A stretch of 64,000 nt of DNA from Russula earlei (GCA_025769875.1 JAGFNK010000014.1:62001-126000); one strand, 5' to 3'. Shown: positions 32,616 to 45,608, counted from the first letter of the stretch. The notes: generated from the letters alone by a model not told the origin. A program made the numbers and translations.

Positions 32616-35197
32616 ATGATCAGGACGTCTTGTCGTTCCAGACACCTTTTTCCAACACATCTCGTCCACTCTCGCAGATTCAAGGCCGACATGGCCAACA
32701 TCCACGTCAACAAGAATGTCCATCCATTCGACAAGACGCGTTTCGAAGCTCTCCTCAACCGCAGGTTCTTCTATGCGCCAGCTTTCGAAATATACGGGGG
32801 TGCGTGCAAACACGCGTTGTCCTCCTGCCAGCCTTTATATTGATCTCTCCGCTAGGGGTCGCCGGTCTATACGACTATGGTCCTCCCGGTTCCTCGCTCC
32901 AGGCGAACATCATTTCGGAATGGCGCAAGCACTTCATAGTGGAGGACCACATGCTCGAGATCGACTCCACCATCATGACGCCCGCGCCGGTGTTCGAGAC
33001 GTCGGGTCACGTTGCCCGATTCGCGGACTGGATGGTCAAGGATACGAAGACCGGTGACGTCGTGCGCGCAGATCACTTGGTCAAGGGCGTCCTCGAGGCT
33101 CGCCTCGCGGGCGACAAGGAGGCGCGGGGCTTGGTCGCCCAGCCGCAAAAAGACGACGAGAAGAAGAAAAATAAAAGGGCGGCCAAGGCAGCGACCGCCG
33201 CGGCTCAGCTGCTATCAGACGATGCCGCGAGGGGGTACGAGGCCATCCTGGCCCAGGTGCGCTGACGTTTCTCCGTTCCGGTGCATTCCGTCACCAGGCG
33301 CTTTCTTGCTTCCATACAGTTGGATAATTATTCTGGACCTGAGCTAGGCGAACTATGTCGCAAGCATGACATACGGAACCCAGACACGGACAACGAAGTC
33401 ACCGAACCCCAACAGTTTAACCTCATGTTCACGAGCAGCATCGGGCCGACTGGCCAACACCCCGGGTGAGGTGCCCACCTGACCGTTCCATGGCCCAGCG
33501 ACTGATGATGCTTCCCCGCGCTTCGCCCAGCTACTTACGCCCGGAAACGGCACAGGGTCACTTTCTAAACTTCTCCCGTCTTCTAGAGTTCAACAACGGG
33601 CGCGTTCCATTCGCTTCTGCGCAAATCGGACGCTCTTTCCGCAATGAGATATCCCCTCGCGCGGGTCTACTTCGCGTGCGCGAATTCACGATGGCGGAGA
33701 TAGAACATTACGTCGATCCTGAGGACAAGAGACATGAACGCTTCCATGAAGTACGCGACTTCGCTGTCGATCTTCTCGACAGAAACGTGCAAGCGAGTGG
33801 CAGCACGCAAACGAGGAAGATCAAAGTGGGCGAAGCCGTCGCAGATGGGATCATAGCCAACGAAACGCTCGGCTATTTTGTGGCACGGATCCACCAGTTT
33901 TTGGTCAAGATTGGCGTCGACCCCACTCGCCTGCGTTTCCGTCAGCACATGGCCAACGAGATGGCACACTATGCGACGGACTGTTGGGACGCCGAGATCC
34001 AAAACTCGTACGGATGGACCGAATGCGTCGGTTGTGCGGACCGCGCTGCCTACGACCTGACCGTGCACTCGAATAAGACCGGACACCCGTTGATCGTGCG
34101 CCAAGCGCTCAAAGAGCCCATCGTTACGGAACGTCTCGTTGCCGAATTTAATAAGAAAGTCCTTGGAAAGACCTTCGGTAAGGACGCCGGGTGGATCCAG
34201 AACACTTTTGCAGAACTGGACGAGTCGCGCCTGCTCGAAATTCAAATACAGCTCGCCAAAGGGTGCGTGGTTCGAGGGAGCACCGCACTTCCGCCACTTA
34301 CGGATGAGTTTAGATCCACCCTCGTCACCACCCCCGATGGGAGGGACCTGACTCTGACGCCCGAAATTGTCACCATCGAACGTAAGACGTTCAAACAGTC
34401 CAGTGCGTTGATTTTTCCGGACGCCAAGTGGGCCGGCTAATGAAGTGGCTGTCCCCCTTCCTCCCCCAGTTCGCGAATTCACCCCCAACGTCATCGAACC
34501 CTCCTTTGGCTTGGGTCGAATCCTATATGTTCTCCTGGAGCACAACTTTTGGGCACGCGAGCAGGACATCGAACGTGGGGTGAGTATCTCCCTCAACTTT
34601 TTGAAAACAGGGTTGACGTCTGTCGTTTATGTTTGTGGTAGGTGCTTTCATTGCCCCCGGTGGTCGCGCCTACTAAAGTGCTCATCGTACCACTGAGTGC
34701 GAAAGAAGAGTTCGATCCTCTCATCCAAGAAGTTTGTACGTCATTTAGGCGTGGATTTAGACGTGGTGGTTCTCACCGTTTGGCCAGCGTCGAAGCTGCG
34801 CAAGGCCGGCATTTTCTCACGGGTGGATGACTCAAACACGTCGATAGGAAAGCGGTACGCACGTAACGACGAACTCGGGACGCCTTTCGGCCTGACGCTG
34901 GATTTTGCCTGTGAGTCCGGCCCTGATGACGAGTCGGGAAAGTGAACTGACGTGACGGGTCGGCGCACAGCGGTCCAGAACCGGACGATGACACTACGGT
35001 AAGTGAACCCGTGGAGGCCGGTCGGACGAGTCGGATGGTGTCTCATCGCAACTAGGGAACGCGACACGACCGGACAATTGATCGGCGGCATTGATGAGGT
35101 CATCACTGTGCTCATCGACCTCGTCAACGGTACCACTGATTGGACGGAAGCGTGCAAACTGCTCCCCGCTTATGACGGCATTCAGGCCATTGATTAA
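32616..35197 (+). CDS. GRS1: Glycyl-tRNA synthetase, with long (mitochondrial) and short (cytosolic) starts
   Basis: Charges tRNA-Gly. From the ATG at 32691, nine exons (32691-32799, 32856-33256, 33320-33465, 33531-34402, 34470-34579, 34642-34735, 34788-34910, 34971-34998, 35056-35197) join in phase to give 674 aa. Class II landmarks: [13 protein letters not shown] near the N-terminus, [14 protein letters not shown], motif 2 [11 protein letters not shown], motif 3 [14 protein letters not shown], then the anticodon-binding domain ([26 protein letters not shown]). An in-frame ATG 25 codons upstream (32616) adds a basic, acid-poor leader ([20 protein letters not shown]), typical of mitochondrial presequences. 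Yeast and animal GlyRS also use two starts for dual targeting. A Lys/Ala-rich insert lies around residues 150-170. Confidence 0.95.
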
Positions 35198-37751
35198 AGC
35201 GAAGAGGATGGGGACGCGCCCGATATGGCACTTTTGGGGTGGACGAGCGTAATTGCGGACAAATAGAGAAGGTATTATGAAAAACGTATGGTTGTGTGTG
35301 AAAGAGGGAATGCCGGTCGTGTCTCGTGGTGAGGTCAAATGATCAGACAGGAACCAGAGCGAAGCGAAAGGGGGTCTCTTTGCATGCGCGGTGTGAACGA
35401 ACCAGACGTCTGATTTGCCACCTGGTGAGTGGCTTCCGGGCATGGCGAGAAAAGGTGGCGGCGGATGGCGCGCGAAGGGATGTGTTGTTAATTTCCCCAT
35501 TCCCCACGTTGTTTGCGGGATGTGACCTTCTCCTATCTATGGGAAACATTTTCATTTTGGCGTGCCCCGCAAGGGTGAGGCGAGAGACAAGATCCCCACC
35601 CCACATTGGAATGGCGTGGGTGGGAGAGTGTTTGCGATTGCGATCTCTCCTTATTACCAACGGAAGGTTAAATGACTCTGTATGACGCGCACGTGTTGAA
35701 TCCATCTCCCGTAGGAGCCAATCAATCATGACGGTAGAGATGAGCCGCAAAGCCATCTGACCCCATCTCCCCATCACCCATCATCAATTCAAACTGATAA
35801 TCTAGACGCGCCCCGAGATCCTCGGGAAGCCGAAAGCGAATGTATGACGAGGCTGTGGCCTGACATCGACGTTAATGACGGGAGGACGGGATGGTCAGGA
35901 AGGCCCGCCCCTCAAACATGATGATGAAAGAATCGGTTTGAAATTTTGAGGGGGTGGCGAGGATCAGGTCAGGCCAGGCCAGACCCGCAATCGGACACCA
36001 CCAAAAAGGGCGAGGTGACGCGCAGGGTCGGAGCTCCAAGAAGAGCAACGCTCAAAGGCGTTCCGGAACGATTTTTTATTTTTATTTATTGGGACTTTGG
36101 GGATTGGGGGGGGGGGGGGGGGAACGTTCGGGCTGTTGGTTGGTCATGTGGGCGCTTGGATGCGAGCGGCGTCGTGCGACAAAACAAGCGTTTGGGCAAA
36201 GCGCAACGTTCGTTGATGGGATGGGTTTGATGGGCGCAAGCCTAGGCCCCATCATGGCATGGGATGACGCTGAACGCGAAAACACGCAACCCACCCTACT
36301 CCTACCACACCCCTCTCTCCTCCCCTCTCCCCCTTTCACTCTCACTCTCCTACCCCCTCTCGTGTTTTTTTTTTTTTTTTGCGGCCAGATGGGATCTGCC
36401 AATGCGCCGGAAAGGAAAGGTTGTGGTGGCTTGACTTGATTTTGGTTTTTCCGGTCTCGGCCGGCCGCAAATTGCTGGCGCCGCCCCCCTACCCACTCAG
36501 GCGTAATGGACAAGCAACGCGTGGCATAGGCGGAGCGCTGGCCATTTAGCACCTGAACGATGCAAGTGTCTTTCGGAGTGTTCCGAAAAAAACCTAACAG
36601 TAGTGTCGGAGAAATTGCGTGACCTTACCTTGGCTGACAGCGCACCGAGACCAATGACAGATGGTGGAGATGGTGTGAAGCTTTTTTTTTTTTTAAAAAA
36701 AGGCCCGGTCATATAATTCGCACGCGTTGCGAAGATGAATTGTTCCAGTGGAGACAAGACATTGACATGGTGAGAGGGAAGGACAGAGGAGTGCCGTATT
36801 GAGGCCGAGCCGAATCACGGAATAGTAAGACATGATACCGAATGCACCACGACGGGCCACCCATCCGGGATGACATTTTATACGATGCGTGCGTCGCCAT
36901 TTCGGGGCAGGCGGTGATCTATATTGTTCGGAAGTTTGTCTGTTTGATTTCTCAGGATGAGGAGCGACGCCCAGCGCTGTACGTACGGAAAGAGAAGGAA
37001 GGCGAGATATGACGCCAAAAAAAACAAAAAGAAGGGGCATTACCCGGGGGATGAATAACGAACCGATGGAAGGTTGGTCACGAGGGCGGACGAGGAGGGT
37101 TTGAAATGAGAATGTGCAAGGTCGGGGTGAAGGATATGTACGTCAAACATCGAATGGATCTATGACCGGTGGTCGATGACGGGAAAACGGGGATGACGAA
37201 ATGGATTGAAGATCGTGAATAATAAAATGTAAAAATAAAGAGAGGAGAGGAGAGAGGATTGAGAGATCGAGAAATGAGGGAGATCGGAGGGTTGAGCGTG
37301 GATCAAAGAGGTCTACATAGCCACGATGGGCTGGACTCGGGGAGGTCCCTAGACACTGGCTCAAGCGTTGGCTAGAACTACCGGGCAGGGTGGAGCTGTG
37401 GTGGGGGGAGGAACGGAGGGGCTTTCACCCCCTCGGTAGGAAGATTAGAACCCTTATCTTGATTTTGAATCTGCCCTGAGCGGGGCCAGTGCAGTTAGGA
37501 AGGAGCGGCGCAAGCGGGCAAGGAAGGAGGTGCAGCGGCAGCGGCAGATTATTGGATGCAATATCCTATCTCTCTCTCCTCTCCTGGCAGGGAGACACGC
37601 GTCTGCATTCTTGCGCAAGGAAGGGTTCCCATTGGACAATTTGACCGATTGGACGTTTCCGACCTGAGATCTCGAGCGAGATGGTCACCAAGCCAGACTG
37701 TCGTGTCCCCTCTCCTGCGGATGCGATCTCATCTCGCTATGGCCACCACCC
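35198..37751. other. Intergenic, 2.5 kb; no gene supported
   Basis: Low-complexity tracts: a 17-base G run at 36106-36122, a T run near 36365 and another near 36681. Overlapping ORFs up to about 160 codons on both strands lack any domain and cross these tracts, so I treat them as chance. Confidence 0.45.
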
Positions 37752-37757
37752 TATAAA
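37752..37757 (+). promoter_or_regulatory. TATA box upstream of the 92-aa gene
   Basis: TATAAA lies 157 bases before the ATG at 37914. The leader between them is strongly pyrimidine-rich and includes a (TC)n run at about 37844-37869. In fungi a CT-rich leader after a TATA box is common for strongly expressed genes. Start site not known. Confidence 0.5.
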
Positions 37758-37844
37758 GCCTATTCCTCTTCCACCTTGCCGCTCACCACCCATCCCCGCC
37801 TCTTTCCCGTCCACATCTCAATCTTCCCTCTCCACCCTCCACTT

Positions 37845-37875
<31 letters not shown>

Positions 37876-37913
37876 TTATACTATCTCGCTCTACCTCTCC
37901 ATCTCCACTCACC

Positions 37914-38424
37914 ATGCCCGACGCGTCCAAGCCCATCCAGAAGGGTGCTCCTTCTCCCTCCCATCTCGTCTCCCTCCCCAGTCTATCCAACTCGCTCTCC
38001 TCACTACCGCAAGCCAAGAGCCTTGCACACGTCGCGGTCTACACCTCATCGATGTCCGGGCAACACGCCGCGGAGAGTGAAGCCAAGGTACCGTTCTCTC
38101 ACCCCTGCCCCTGCCCATCTCCCGCGCTAACCGAATTTCCCGCCTTCTTAGCTAAAAAAGGCATTGTCTAACAATGTCGGGGCGGCGCAAACGCTCGCGT
38201 ACGCGACTTCCGTGAGTCGTGCACGCCGTCCTTCCGACTGCGCCAGAGCATTCCAAACTGAGAACTACATGCAGCCCGCGAATCAACCTCACAATCACGC
38301 CTCGCAGGCCATCATGATGAAGAGACCGGTAGGCCCCTTCTGTTCACATCCGCGACAGATGTCAGGGACGCTCATCATCAACCCGCCTTACCTTTTATAG
38401 GTTCGAACAAAATTGCAGGCCTGA
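37914..38424 (+). CDS. Small protein of unknown function, 92 aa
   Basis: Four exons, all in phase 0: 37914-38087, 38152-38211, 38308-38328 (21 nt) and 38401-38424 (24 nt). Each is bounded by GT/AG and together they give 92 aa from MPDASKPIQKG to VRTKLQA. The N-terminal half is Ser/Leu/Pro-rich. The C-terminal half is a likely helix (AESEAKLKKALSNNVGAAQT) with a basic end. No signal peptide or membrane span. The TATA box, CT-rich leader and consistent phases support a real, possibly well-expressed gene. I do not recognise the family. Confidence 0.55.
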
Positions 38425-41400
38425 TGGGCCACACAACCACCAAACACTAGATTTCTGCTCCTGCTCTCGGGACTTTGGGTTGTCGCATACTGGTTTAATA
38501 TTTTGTTTTGTTTTTCCTCGTATATCGTTTGCTTGCATGCATATCCTCATAGACGGGTGTTACTGGAGTATCCCCAATTTATCGCATTCCCTCTTATCTC
38601 CCTCGGCATTACATCCCCCCCCCCCCCCCCCCCCCCCCACCCTCCCGACGCACATTGTCGATACCACCACACATCAATACTCTTTTGTGCTACCTACAAT
38701 CATCCGGGCTCGCTTTACAGTGCTATCCGCAGTTGCTTGGTATTATCCGCGGTTCTATACAGGTTTATACTGCGCTGATGTGCCTTGCGAACTTATTTTT
38801 ACATAAAAAAAAATCATAAAGTTTGATTGCATTCTCGTGCCGAAGCCCGCGTCGCTTCTCCGTAGACGTTGAAATGCGCCTACAACCATCATGTTCTGCC
38901 GTTGAGACCGGCAGTCCCCGCAGCGAGTCACTGCGTCGTGGTGACTCACCATGATGATTGTGTTTCGTTTCACCCACAGGGGCTGTCCGGACACAATATG
39001 GGATGCGCGTGCCTTTTCATAATAATGTTGGTATGTTTTATCAGACGTCTTGGTGTTTCTGGATTCATTTTTTTGGCGTCACCGTCGATAAGCGTGGGCC
39101 GCGCAGAATAAAGAGAGCACCGTGCCGTCCTCTCGGCATCTTTTGTCCATCTGGCGTCTCAACGAATGTTTCCCATTTTTCTATCTATCATACACGAGGC
39201 AATCGCGCGTCCCCCATCGGGACATCAGATTGCCAATTCATCCCTGCACCAAAGAAACATTTATCTATTACACGGCAGACCCACCTTTCATCATTAATAA
39301 TGTCGGTGATGATAGAGCGTGTGCGCTACGTCCTCGCTCGTTCGCGTTGGGGAGGGAGAGATAAGACGTCCAGCCCGGATCGTGATGCGGATCTGCGTGT
39401 CCAGTGTGCGGCAACTCGCCATGGGGCCGAGTGTGATGCGTGCACGTTCGCCGCCGCCTGCCAGGTGAGATGATTCTCGCGGTCCCTTATCCGTCTTCGG
39501 TTCTGCATATCCCTTGTGGTGCTTCGTCGGGACCTTGTTGGCCTGCGGATGGTCGCAGCCCAAGCCATTTTTGCCGCGACTGCGGGCGGATCGCGCTTTC
39601 ATATCCCCAATCCAGAAAAGTAATTAAAATCCTGAGACCGAGGCATCTATCTATCTACCCGTTTGCGTGCGTGCATGATGTGCCGATGTACCGAACACCA
39701 CGTATCAAAACAGCGCTTCCTTCTTCTCCTCTGCTTTGCCCATTTCCGCCGATTGTTGATGATTAAACCCAAAAGCAGCAGAAAACGGAGGGCGATAATG
39801 GCAGCTGGGAGATTGCAGTTCATGATAACCTTTCCACACCCCCGCTTTCATGAACGTTACGAACCTGAGCGTACCATACCACCGATCCTCTTTCTCGCCT
39901 TTTTTTTTTTCCCTTTTCTTTCTTCCCATCTTTTCACACAAATTGTTCCGAGCTCGAGGTGGCGTTCCACGGCGGCGGATCACCTTCCGATATCGGCAAC
40001 ACGCCACAGAACCTTTCAGATAGATAGCGTTGACAGCGTCCCCGCCGCCTCGATCGGAAACTTGCGAACGAAGCACCAGTTGTGGCTGCTGACGGCGCTG
40101 ACAAGCCTGACCTGACACTGGAACGGCCATGCCATCGCTGGCAAACAACCGCTTGCTTTGGTTATGGAGCTTTTTGCTACGACGGCACCGCTTCGTCCCC
40201 CCCCCCACCACCCCTTTGATCTTCCCTGCCCGGTTACCCCGATCGCTCGACGTTCAAACGGGTCAAAGTCCGGTTCCCCTCGCTCGTTCCCGACCTGCCT
40301 GCTCACGTCCCTCCCTCCCGTCCCTGCTTACCGGGACTCCTCGGGCTCCCCTGCGCATCAAGCACCGTCCATCATCAGATGGCCCGTGGGCCACCCGAAA
40401 CCGAAACTTTTGTCCCTCCATGTGATGCGCTCAGGCTCCAACGTGTGTCGCGGGAGTATGAATGAAAGCGCGCACATGCGACATAGATTTTTCTATTATA
40501 TCATACGTGACGGCGTGCGTGCGTGCGCGCGCGCGCAGGGATATAAACGTGCCATCCCCGATCCTTGCTCATTTCAATTCATTCCCGGGCTTTTTACTGT
40601 CCATGTGAATCGGGGTAAAAGGTCGAACGTGTAACAACAACCAACCGACACCTTAACCTTTGACCTTCTCTCCATGGCGCCCATCACACACGAAGCTTTC
40701 GCACGACGCCACTTTCGCGCCCCCGTCAGATGGCGGCGTGCACGGTGCTTCAAGCTTTGGACGGAGCCCGCCCCATGGATCAGGGATCTACAGTAACGGT
40801 CCCCATATTTTCAATTCGCCCTCTGGGCTTCTTTCTCTGCCCCGGAAACGTGTTTTTTTTTTCCTCCTTCGCTTGTCCAACTGTAAACCTTGTTTCTTTT
40901 TTTTTTTTTTTTTTTCTGGCTATCGCGTATCTCGGGCGCTTTTAGTGCGCGTGCTTCCCAACTGATGGCTGGCTGGCTGCTACTGCGGGACAGGTTGAGT
41001 TTGATTCCCCATTCCCCATTCCCCAGGTGCCAGGGCCGGGCATCAATCTTATCAATCCATTTGCTGGCGCTATCTCTCTTGGCCATGCCCCCCCGGTCAG
41101 GCGATCAGCAGGCTGCAGGTAGCTCCAATCCTGAGAGACCACGACACTTCCCCATGCGCCACGACATGAACGATCCCACATTTTCCCGAGCACCCTTCGC
41201 CTGTGCATGGCAGGCTCGCACCGCAAAATGTATATTTTTCACTTGTCAGTCCTGTCAATTCAATGCACCAGGAGAGGTGCCGAGTGTTCCGAGTGTCCCG
41301 ACCCGGAGTGTCCACCGCACCCCCCAAAACTTCGACGTTTTTCCTCGATAGCGGTGCGATAATGCTGACCGCTGCTTAAATCGCAAATGGCAAACACTTA

Positions 41401-42810
41401 GAAACGCTGATCTCAAACACACGTCCGTGCCTTCTCTGGCTCTGGTTCGTGGTTCCGGTTCTTGGTTCTTGGCTCTTGGTTCTGCGGGTTTTGCGGTTCT
41501 ACGTTCCTTTTCTCCCTTCGACGGTTGACCGTCACACCATCCCCGCGACCTCGGGCCCCTATCAATCATAGCCAATCTACCTCAGAACCTTACGCCCTAC
41601 CGATACAGGTGCCCTCGCTATAAAACATCAGCGACGCTCCCCAAGACGGTAAGCCGCCCATCCTCCCGCGTGCTTCATCCCCCTCCTCCCCCACACCCTC
41701 CCGCGGAGTGGTAAGTGGCAAGAGGCCCCGAGCCGAGCACAGTGTGGCACGTCGACGACCCGGACAGGCGAATAGAGTTCGTTCGGATGTTTTTTTTAAT
41801 TTTGGCTTGGGAATTCCCTATTTTCTCTTTCCTTTTTCAAAATGACCAACAACCCTCTCGCCTCGATTGCCGCCCGGTGCACGTCCTTTCCTTCACACAC
41901 ACCAGCACAGCTCATCTCGCGCTTCTCGTTTTCTCACGTCAAAGTGAACTGGATCCTCGTGAAATAATAGATGCCTCGCGCGTACCTTTCACACACGCCC
42001 ACACGCGCAGCCTCGGCCCCCCCCCTTTTCCTTCTTTTCTTTCCTGAAGCTTTAATTCGCTGGGCCAGCGCACGCCACGCATGGACGGACATCCCCACGT
42101 TGTTTTCATTTTACCCATAAATGCCCTCTTTTGTTTTGCGACGCTCGCCCGCTCGCCTTTTATCCGCATTATGTCCCGCCACGCCCCGTTCTTTCATTAC
42201 TATTATTATTATTTTCAAAATCGTCCTGCCCGCCTCGTGGTCGCGCCTACGCTCTCGCACGTGTTGCTGCGGCGTTTTTGCCCTCCAGCCCCCTCCTCCC
42301 TTTTTCGCCGCGCTGTCTCCCCCCAGCGAATGGCATATTATGTGGTTCCCACCGCGGGCGCTTTAATCAGCCCGTCGCCTGTCCGAACTCCGCAGTTTCT
42401 CATCATCAATCAAGATAAGCGCGGCCGTGCCTTGACCGACTATGGGATGCGGGGGCAATCCTTGAATTGTGATCGCTGGCCTTCGATGGGCAAGAAGGAC
42501 CCATTTTCCGCCGACCTCGTAATCGGTAGGCTTTTCGAACATTCAGACCGCCCGTTTCGGTGGGCTTCCAAGGTCAGCGACGGGTGTTTTTCACAGGTTG
42601 GGTCGTCTGGCATGCTGAAGCCATACGATAACAAACGACGAGTACAACTACTACTACGATGGCGACCGGGTTGTATAATATAAACAAGAGGATTCGAGAC
42701 CGCGATCGTGTGCGTGTCGCGGGATCTTTTGCACGTGGTTTGGGTGAAGGACGAGGAGCGTGAGAACCGAGTGACGATTACAGGCTTTGGGAAACAACCC
42801 GACTGCGCTC
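38425..42810. other. Intergenic, 4.4 kb; no gene supported
   Basis: Contains a 24-base C run (38615-38638), a purine/pyrimidine run GCGTGCGTGCGCGCGCGCG near 40515, T runs near 39900, 40855 and 40895, and a TTGGTTC-type simple repeat at 41455-41495. Many ORFs of 60-170 codons occur on both strands but none has a domain or a consistent exon chain. An unrecognised small gene or non-coding RNA is possible. Confidence 0.4.
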
Positions 42811-44967
42811 TCATCCGTCGAGCAAATCGCCTCCAAAGCCGTCCATCGGTATGATTCGAAAACGCGATGCCCACGATCCTTCGGCGAACTCGCGCACCCA
42901 CGTTCGGCTGAGTCCCCCTTCCCACGCGTACAGCTCGACGCGCCATCCCTTCTTGAGCGCCGTGCGCACGCAACCGCGGAATCCGTCCTCGTTGAACTGC
43001 CCGACATTCCCGTCCCCGGTCGCGAGGACGATGGTCGATCCGGGAGGCAGCACGTCGACGGCCGCGACGGCCTGCAGGAATTTCAACTGCAGCAGCTCGT
43101 CGACGCCCTGTTCGCGGAAACGCACGCGGCCGCCGCCAGGGGCCGAAGGAAGCTGCGCAGGACGCGGGGGATTTGCGGGGGGTGCACTGCCGCTCGACGT
43201 CCCTGGTTCGGACGACTCGGTTACTGGAGACGGTCGGGCCGGGTGATCCTTTGCTGCGCTCCGACCGCTGCCGCTGCCACTGCCACCGCTCCGTCGTCTG
43301 GAGTGACGGTGGCGCAGAGGTGACCTGTCCGGGCCATCGCCGTTATCGGGCACACGTGCATATACGTGGACTTCGTATCCGAGTTGGCTGGCCGGTTCCA
43401 CTGATTGGTATAATGGCGAAGACGCCACGAGTACGCGTCGAGTGACGGACCTCCCGCGTTCCAGGATAAGCGCGAGTGCCGCATGTGACATCCATCTGAC
43501 CTTGGTGCTGACGAGATGGTGCGGATGTCTCCGCAGATAAATAAGGAATCCGATCAGGATGTTGGAACTGCAAGAAGGTCCATTCGCCCCAAGGTCAGTA
43601 GGGGAAAGAATTCTGGAAAGGCGGACTCACTAGTCAATGAAGACGTGTACGAGCGGTTGTCCGAGGCTCGGAGGGGGTCCCCGTGGGTCGATCAAGTCAG
43701 GTGATGAAGACAGGAGCGAGTCATTGGAAAGGACCGCTGTGAGGAGCTCCGCTTCTGCGGCGAACAGAAACTTGAGTTTGATCGCAAGAGCTCGAAGGCG
43801 CACGACACGAGGATCGAGTGGACCAGGGCGGAGAGTTGGCGTAGATTTGCTGTGGCCGAGTCGCGGGCGGCCGTCCGCGGAAGCGGAACGGAGGCTGTTG
43901 CGGCGTCTCTCTTTACGACGTGGAGAACCAGGTGTGGACCTGAATTGGAGAGCGGCTTCAGAGGAAGAGTTGTCAGGTGAGGAGAGGTCAGAAGGATCCT
44001 TGACCTCGACGTCAGCAGGGGTCTGGTTGTCGTCTCCGGCAGCACCCGATGACTCGCGGACGAGGATGGCGGTAGGAACGATTGATCTTGCCTTTCTCTT
44101 GCGAAGCCTACGACGTGGAGTGAGTTGTTGGTGCTGTTGCTGTTGGTGGTGGTATTGGTACTGATGATGAGACGAGGGATCGTCTGAAGTCGAGCTGTTT
44201 CCTCGCTGCTGCCAGGAAATACCACGAGGGGCCGTCAGCTTGGCTCGCTCAGCCGCGATGAATTGAAGAGCTTCATCGAGGTAACCTAACGAGGGCTGCT
44301 CTTCCCCCGCATTGTTGGCATCCTCATAATCACCGCCATCTGTCTCCCGGTCGATCATGATTTCCCCTTCCGTATCGGACGATGGCGGTTCGGATGGAGG
44401 TGGTGACTGCGATGGGACCGAGAGGCGCGTCGTCGCGGTGCGCGAAGAAACGGATAAATAAGACGCAACAGGCTGTTGGGTCCATACCGTGGAGCCTCTG
44501 TTGTAAGGGTCAGATTCAGACTCTGTGGGCGAGAGCGTAGATGCCGTCGGCGTGACGGTGTTAGCCAGGGAGTGAGGTATGAAATTTCTCGGCTGAAGGT
44601 CATTCAGCGCGCGAAAGACGATCGAGAATGCACCGAGATCGGGAGACTCTATGGTTGTTGAGGACACAGAGAAAGGCATCATCTGTACAGGGGGTCGCTC
44701 ACCATCGGAGGTCGCGAGGTCACTGCCGCCGGAATGCGTCGAGAAAGGACTGAACGGGGCGGGAGAGTGCGTTGTGTCGGACACCGAGCTGGTCATGTCT
44801 ACGAAAGGCGAGGGGTATTGTCTAGGGGTAGGTAGGGGGGCGATGGCGCCGCCCTGTGTCGTGTTGACTCGAGGAGATGAACGAAACGTGCCGCTCCCAG
44901 TGGCTGTCGATTTTTCCGGCGGGGGGGCTGACTTCGCGAGCGCTCGCTTCCCCTTCACCTCCCTCAT
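42811..44967 (-). CDS. NYN-domain (PIN-like ribonuclease fold) protein
   Basis: Two exons (44967-43631 and 43567-42811, intron 63 bp) give 697 aa. Residues 1-430 are Ser/Pro-rich and disordered with a Gln/His tract (around nt 44150) and basic patches. The C-terminal 250 residues form an NYN domain: VHVFIDYSNILIGFL (intron inside the codon after FID), ALALILERG, RRVLVASSP, EQGVDELLQLKFL and IVLATGDGNVGQFNEDGF. The acidic residues in FID, GVDE and TGDGN are the expected metal ligands of PIN-like nucleases, so RNA cleavage or binding is inferred. The start could also be the second Met (about 44796), since the first lies only 44 bp from the divergent neighbour's ATG. Confidence 0.82.
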
Positions 44968-45011
44968 TCATTCGGCATCGAGTCAGGCTCGCTCACTCCG
45001 ACCAAAAATTA
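44968..45011. promoter_or_regulatory. 44-bp divergent intergenic region
   Basis: Separates the ATG of the NYN gene (minus strand) from that of bL31m (plus strand). No TATA box is visible. If both starts are right, the 5' UTRs must overlap or be almost absent. More likely the NYN protein starts at its second Met, which leaves about 215 bp. Confidence 0.4.
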
Positions 45012-45506
45012 ATGTCACGAGTCATCGCCACCACAAAACCCTTCCTCCCTGCTCTGCAAAGGATCGCCACGCGGTCGTCGTCGACCGTCCTCCTTGTCCC
45101 CGGCCACCACGCGCGAAGCGTCTCCTCTTCCCCCTACGGCCGCACCCACGTCTGGAAGCGGCGTCCGAAGCGTCTCCCGAACCCGGTCGTTCCCCAGTTC
45201 CCGCAGCGCGTCATCCGCGCGGACGGGTCCTCCTTCACGCACTGGACGACATCGCCCCGCTCGCTGATCCGCCTCACGCGTGACGTCACGAATCATCCGT
45301 TGTGGAACGTCTCCGCGCTCACGGGAGAAGGCGCGGCCGAGGAGAGCGAGGTGACGGGTCGTCTGGGCAGGTTCAATAGGAAGTTTATCGAAGAGGTCGA
45401 TTGGATGATGAGCGACGCAGAGGCCGGTCCACCGTCGAGTTCGACCGGCCCAACCGCACAAACGCAAACCAAAGCAAAGGCGGGCGACGCGAGCGATAAC
45501 AACTAA
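45012..45506 (+). CDS. MRPL36: Mitochondrial large-subunit ribosomal protein bL31m
   Basis: A single exon of 164 aa. The N-terminus is basic, Ser-rich and free of acidic residues for about 30 residues (mitochondrial targeting). The core FPQRVIRADGSSFTHW, then PRSLIRLTRDVTNHPLWN and GRLGRFNRKF, matches fungal bL31m (yeast Mrpl36), including the IRLxxDxxNxPLWN and RFNxK motifs. The C-terminus is a polar tail. Convergent with the MICOS gene, 102 bp apart. Assignment is by motif comparison from memory. Confidence 0.8.
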   Translation: MSRVIATTKPFLPALQRIATRSSSTVLLVPGHHARSVSSSPYGRTHVWKRRPKRLPNPVVPQFPQRVIRADGSSFTHWTTSPRSLIRLTRDVTNHPLWNVSALTGEGAAEESEVTGRLGRFNRKFIEEVDWMMSDAEAGPPSSSTGPTAQTQTKAKAGDASDNN

Positions 45507-45608
45507 ATAGCCAGCGGCGCCTCTCACGAGTTTGGAAGGGGATTGGTCTGGACATCACCAATATATATCTAATCTACTGCTACCACCCCTCGCAGACAGT
45601 TTGCAAAC

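Noticed and set aside
33667..34596. 309-codon minus-strand ORF opposite glycyl-tRNA synthetase
   Set aside because: The sense strand encodes catalytic motifs of GlyRS; the antisense frame has no domain.
36082..36552. ORFs on both strands spanning the G17 tract
   Set aside because: They depend on reading through a homopolymer of uncertain length and encode Gly- or Pro-rich nonsense.
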